From contig CANTUV010000022.1 in assembly GCA_947685225.1 (NCBI GenBank), positions 9,962,501 through 10,026,500 on the forward strand: 64,000 nucleotides of DNA, given 5' to 3'. Each line of letters opens with the position of its first letter. Within the stretch, counting starts at the first letter, position 1. The stretch comes from Garcia nutans. Its lineage: Eukaryota; Streptophyta; Magnoliopsida; Malpighiales; Euphorbiaceae. Below, piece after piece: positions 60,437 through 64,000 of this stretch. A model generated the notes under the pieces. It made no database searches. It was not told the DNA's origin and was given only the letters and a program-made list of their open reading frames with translations. Position numbers and translations under genes: made by a program.

Positions 60437-60758
60437 TTAGGGACTCTATAGCTACTTATATGTGGAGCAATTACTTGAATGATGTTTGTAATGGTTAATT
60501 GATTTTTTAGTTTTGTAATTGCGTACTTCACTTCTTCAAGTTGTTGAATATTGTTAATGTGACATTATCTTGTGTTTTTTACATGGCTTATTTAATATTT
60601 TAAAATTTCAGATAATTATATCATATTTGTGTTCTTATGTAATATATATTATTTTTTAATATATTTTTTACATAATTATTATTGTCATTATCTAGATATC
60701 AAAAATATCAAAGAAGATACATACTTCAGATAGCTCTACATTATTATGAACGAACGTA

Positions 60759-61705
60759 ATGAATGATGTGTTAGTTGATTTATTTTTGAATCAACACATT
60801 CTAGGGCATAGATCGGGGGCACTTTTGCTACACTCGCAATTGAATGCATTATCAATGACATGAGAAACAAATTTCTAGATAAGCCATTTGACAAAAAGCG
60901 AATTCACAATCATATGAATAACACTAAGAGAAGTTTTGCTAAATGGTATGACATATTCCAAACTAGTTTGAGTGGTTTTGCTTGGAATCCAAAAAAAGAA
61001 AAATTTGATGCCAAAGAGGAGGTTTGGCAAGAATTAATTAAAGTAATTCATATATTTTATTCGTAAATAAATTCAGTAACATATAATTTCATATTAAATT
61101 GTGTTTCATTTTCTATAGACTAAGCCTGAAGCTATTGAATTGTGCAACCGACGTGTGCGAAATTTCAACAAATTGGTCGAAATCTATGAAAAAGATAAAG
61201 CTACTAACAGAACTAATGATACTCTAGGTGATATGAGAAAGCAAGTTGTAAGTAATCTTCGAAAGAGAAATGATGCCCCAAGATCATTAACTATTGATGA
61301 CATTGATATTATGATATCTAAAAATATTTTTTATTTAGATAATACTAATGCATCTCAGAGTGAGACTTTTCTATAAAAATGTACCAACTCCTGAAACACC
61401 TACATCACTAGCTTATTTTGAGGCTTCAATGGCTAGAACAAAAAAAGTCAAAACAAGCAAATAAAAATGCATTGAATGTCTTAGAGCATGGTTTTGAGCA
61501 CATTGCTATTGCAATTGATAACCTCTTTGGCAAACCACCGGCTGACCTTTGGACTTCAATTTCTAGCTTGGGTTTTGATGTAGCTATGATTAAGAAATCT
61601 TATACTGCTCTTATTAAAAAGCAACACTTAATGAATGATTTTTCTCCCGAGCATCGTAGAGATTTTTTACTTAACTTATTTGATGGTAGGTCAGGGCAAG
61701 TATAA
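60759..61705 (+). pseudogene. MYB/SANT-like companion protein of the Harbinger element, broken
   Basis: In this superfamily the second protein binds DNA and helps import the transposase. From ATG 60759 (MNDVLVDLFLNQHILGHRSG) a one-base loss in the G run 60815-60819 shifts frame into GGTFATLAIECIINDM. Then comes the MYB/SANT-like domain (NKFLDKPFDKKRIHNHMNNTKRSFAKWYDIF, then FAWNPKKEKFDAKEEVWQELI). An intron at 61043-61118 (GTAATT...TATAG) joins to TKPEAIELCNRRVRNFNKLVEIYEKD. After a stop at 61374-61376 and another frame change near 61440, the C-terminal FEHIAIAIDNLFGKPP...SPEHRRDFLLNLFD runs to 61705. Fewer breaks than the transposase, but still a pseudogene. Confidence 0.8.
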
Positions 61706-62267
61706 GATATCTCTAGAATATTGTTATGTTAAGACATATTTTTAATTATGGATTGTAGGAATTTAATATTGAACTTACATATGATAATATTATGCACCTT
61801 ATGTTTTTTATTATATTTTGGAAGATGTTATGAATAAAATGTTTGTTATTGAATAGTATTTGTGATTTTAATAGATTAATTATATTATTGTTTCATAAAT
61901 TATTGATTTAATTGAATTTTATTAATATTTTTTCGTTGTATGATCACTTAAATTTACTATAAAATTTAATTAATTTTATTTTATTGAATAAAATATTTAT
62001 TTGTTAAAAATCTTATTAGTTTTTTAGATAGAGTTAATTAGTTTTATAATTAGAGTTTATTTATTTAATATGAATTGTATAAAATATTATATTAGAGGGC
62101 ATTCTGGTCATTTTATCTATTTAAATCAAACCATACTATCAAATAACTTAATAGTATTATATCTTCTCAAACATGGTATATTACTAATACCATACCATAT
62201 TATATTATACTGAACTTATTAAATCATACATTATTAAACTATAATGGAAGTCTTTCCAAACAAAGTG

Positions 62268-62395
62268 TAATAGTTGAACTATTACTTATGATATTAAAAC
62301 TTCCCATTTAAATAAGAGGATATGATATTTTATATATAGGACTACTTATACATATTAGGTCATCAAGTTATCATAAGTTATCCTATTATACATAA
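62268..62395 (+). pseudogene. Ale-like pol piece after the Harbinger element
   Basis: The host sequence continues from the TAA: LLLMILKLPI at about 62278-62310, then a GLLIHIRSSSYHKLSYY-like run at 62340-62395. The copy is too short and broken to name further domains, but it is in the right place and frame order to follow the integrase piece on the left. Confidence 0.6.
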
Positions 62396-63322
62396 TATAT
62401 ATAATAAATACTCAACAAATATATAAATATATATAAAATATCTATATAATATATACAAACATAAACATAATATACATACAACATACATGCAATATACATA
62501 CAAACATATATATAACAAACTTAATATTTTTAACTTTATTTTTTGTGTATATAATATAAAAAATTTATTTTAAAATAAATTTTATAATTTTTATTAAAAT
62601 ATTTTTATATATTTTTATTTTTTATATGAATTTTGTAAGAGTTATTTCTTATTTGAAATCAAAATTAAAATTTTTTTCTTTCTAAAAAATTAATACATTT
62701 CATTGAAATTTTAATTTTAAAATATTAATTTTTTATTATTTTTATTGAAATATGTTTACTTAATAGTAAAGTTAAAAAAGGAGAAAATTGAAATAAATGT
62801 TAATTTGAAATGAGAAAGGAGGCCTTTTTGAAATATATATATATATATATATATATACATGTGTGTGTGTGTGTGTTTGAAGTGAGAAATATGCATTGCT
62901 AAAGAAAGAGTGAGAAATGTGATATTTTTGTAGAAAAAAAAAGATATAAGTATTTTTGAAAATTTTTTCAAGATGTAACATTTTTTAAATTAAAATTTCT
63001 TTTAAGGTATTTTTTTAAATGGAAAAATTACAAAAATAACTTTATAAAAAGTTTTTTTTGAAAAATACTATAAAAAATTTTAAAAATACTTTAAAATCTA
63101 TTTTTTTTCAAAAATTCGTTGAACAGTGTATCACTAAGAAATATGAGATCCTATTTTTATAAAAATATCATTCTTTAGATACTTATATGTTATATATATA
63201 TTCATATATATTATTATTCTGCAATTAATATATATCTACATTTGCTATTATTTTATAACTAATATATATTCACATATATAGTTATATGTAACATATATTC
63301 ATATATAACTAAACATATAAAA

Positions 63323-63378
<56 letters not shown>

Positions 63379-64000
63379 TTAAATCAATATATTTTTCAGC
63401 CAAAAAATGATAGGAAATTATTTAACTCTTCCAGCATTTGAAAGAGTTCAGTCTCCAATTGCAATAAATTTTATGTCTTGCTAAAGAATTATCATCTTCT
63501 TCCAAAAAGGGTCTTCATGGCCTTCATTTTCTTGTTATATCATATTCAATCAACGAAATTATTTAGCTCTTTTCCCGTGTAACGATCAATGGAAAATAAA
63601 TTAGTTTCTCAAAAAATATATTCTACTTATAATGATGGCGAACAATAAAAAAAAAAAAAGAAAGATAAAAAGAAAGAAAGGAAAACATATGGCAATGACG
63701 ATGGAAAAAGCATAAAAAATAGAATATGAAAGAAGATGAAGAAGAATGAAAGACAATATTTTTTAATATTAAAAGTAAAAAAAAAGAGGAAAATTGAAAA
63801 AATTATAAATTATAAATTAAAAAAATAAATTGCAATAAAATTAAAAGTTGAATGTAGTTTTCTATTTTTAAAAAATCCCATTAAAAGGCGTTTGACAAAA
63901 ATATAAGAAATTTAAAAATAATTTTAAATTTATTATATTTATAAAATATTTATCAAAATATTAGAATTTATAAAATATTTAACAAAATACTAGATTTTTA
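62396..64000. other. AT-rich right edge
   Basis: No gene is supported. A (TA)n(TG)n run at 62836-62875 and a (TTA)n/(ATT)n run of about 50 bp at 63327-63378 are the only clear features. No Ale 3' LTR was recognised. A purine-rich stretch (63640-63800) is low complexity. Confidence 0.5.

Larger units (their letters stand above)
57399..62267 (+). mobile_element. Two-gene PIF/Harbinger transposon
   Basis: Terminal inverted repeats of about 32 bp start (A/C)ACTTTGTTTGGAAAGACTT and match with about three mismatches between the left end and the complement of the right end. A 3-bp TAA duplication lies at 57396-57398 and 62268-62270. Inside, on the plus strand, are a HARBI1/ALP1-like transposase remnant (59219-60436) and a MYB/SANT-like companion (60759-61705), the two genes of this superfamily. 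Subterminal AAACCAT/ATGGTTT words recur at both ends (57445-57720 and 62120-62200). The element sits in the Ale-like pol. Confidence 0.93.
43432..62395 (+). mobile_element. Ancient Ale-like Copia element split by five nested insertions
   Basis: Host pieces on the plus strand are: LTR and leader (43432-43780), gag (49310-50080), gag-pol spacer and protease start (50081-50324), pre-integrase and integrase (55212-55738), integrase (57158-57398) and a further short pol piece (62268-62395). Foreign elements fill the gaps. Three junctions have exact target duplications within the host (TATAA, ACTCA, TAA), and the conceptual reading continues on the other side. The lineage call rests on remembered gag and integrase wording. 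No 3' LTR is seen before the window ends, so it is truncated or continues beyond. Confidence 0.75.

Noticed and set aside
62756..62981. Two overlapping minus-strand frames of 69-71 codons
   Set aside because: Translated (CA)n(TA)n microsatellite and T-rich flank.
1..64000. tRNA, rRNA or snRNA genes
   Set aside because: No cloverleaf, rRNA or snRNA sequence was recognised by eye on either strand; primer-binding sites resemble tRNA ends only because they pair with tRNA.

Overview
This is an extremely AT-rich stretch of plant nuclear DNA: phytocyanin genes with GT-AG introns, plant Copia and Gypsy elements with TGGTATCAGAGC-type primer sites, hAT and PIF/Harbinger DNA transposons. It is very probably a eudicot. 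A Euphorbiaceae-like or other rosid source is only a guess from repeat style. All statements come from reading the sequence by eye; no search or alignment program was run.

Host genes. The only convincing functional genes are three related secreted phytocyanin-domain proteins, all on the minus strand and each of two exons with the same phase-1 intron (21026-21625, 36398-37015, 41243-42029). They form a dispersed tandem array with related 5' and 3' flanks.

Transposon layout from left to right. 713-1405 is a hAT-type MITE. 4.8-7.5 kb is an unidentified decayed repeat carrying an 8-residue coding repeat and a scattered palindromic motif. 8171-10459 and 11138-13583 are LTR-like blocks. 13587-18657 is an old, broken Copia element. 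19.2-20.1 kb is TA-rich satellite-like DNA. 21657-27667 is a young Copia (LTRs differ at 6 of 486 positions by hand count, 5-bp ATAAG duplication) sitting in the 5' leader of the first phytocyanin gene, so that the gene's TATA region now lies 6 kb away. 29093-29602, 29881-30546 and 34117-34840 are MITE-like elements.

Right third. From about 43.4 to 62.4 kb the sequence resolves into one ancient Ale-like Copia element on the plus strand (LTR and leader, gag, protease, pre-integrase, integrase) cut into pieces by four direct insertions and one second-level insertion: a Tork/Tnt1-like Copia (43781-49304, TSD TATAA), an internally deleted minus-strand Copia (50325-55211) that itself holds a Gypsy-type solo LTR (50637-54060, TSD AATAT), a 1.4-kb solo-LTR-like insert (55739-57157, TSD ACTCA), and a two-gene PIF/Harbinger transposon (57399-62267, TSD TAA). 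The host reading resumes across the junctions, which is the strongest structural observation here. No RNA genes, CRISPR arrays or clearly novel gene system were recognised.
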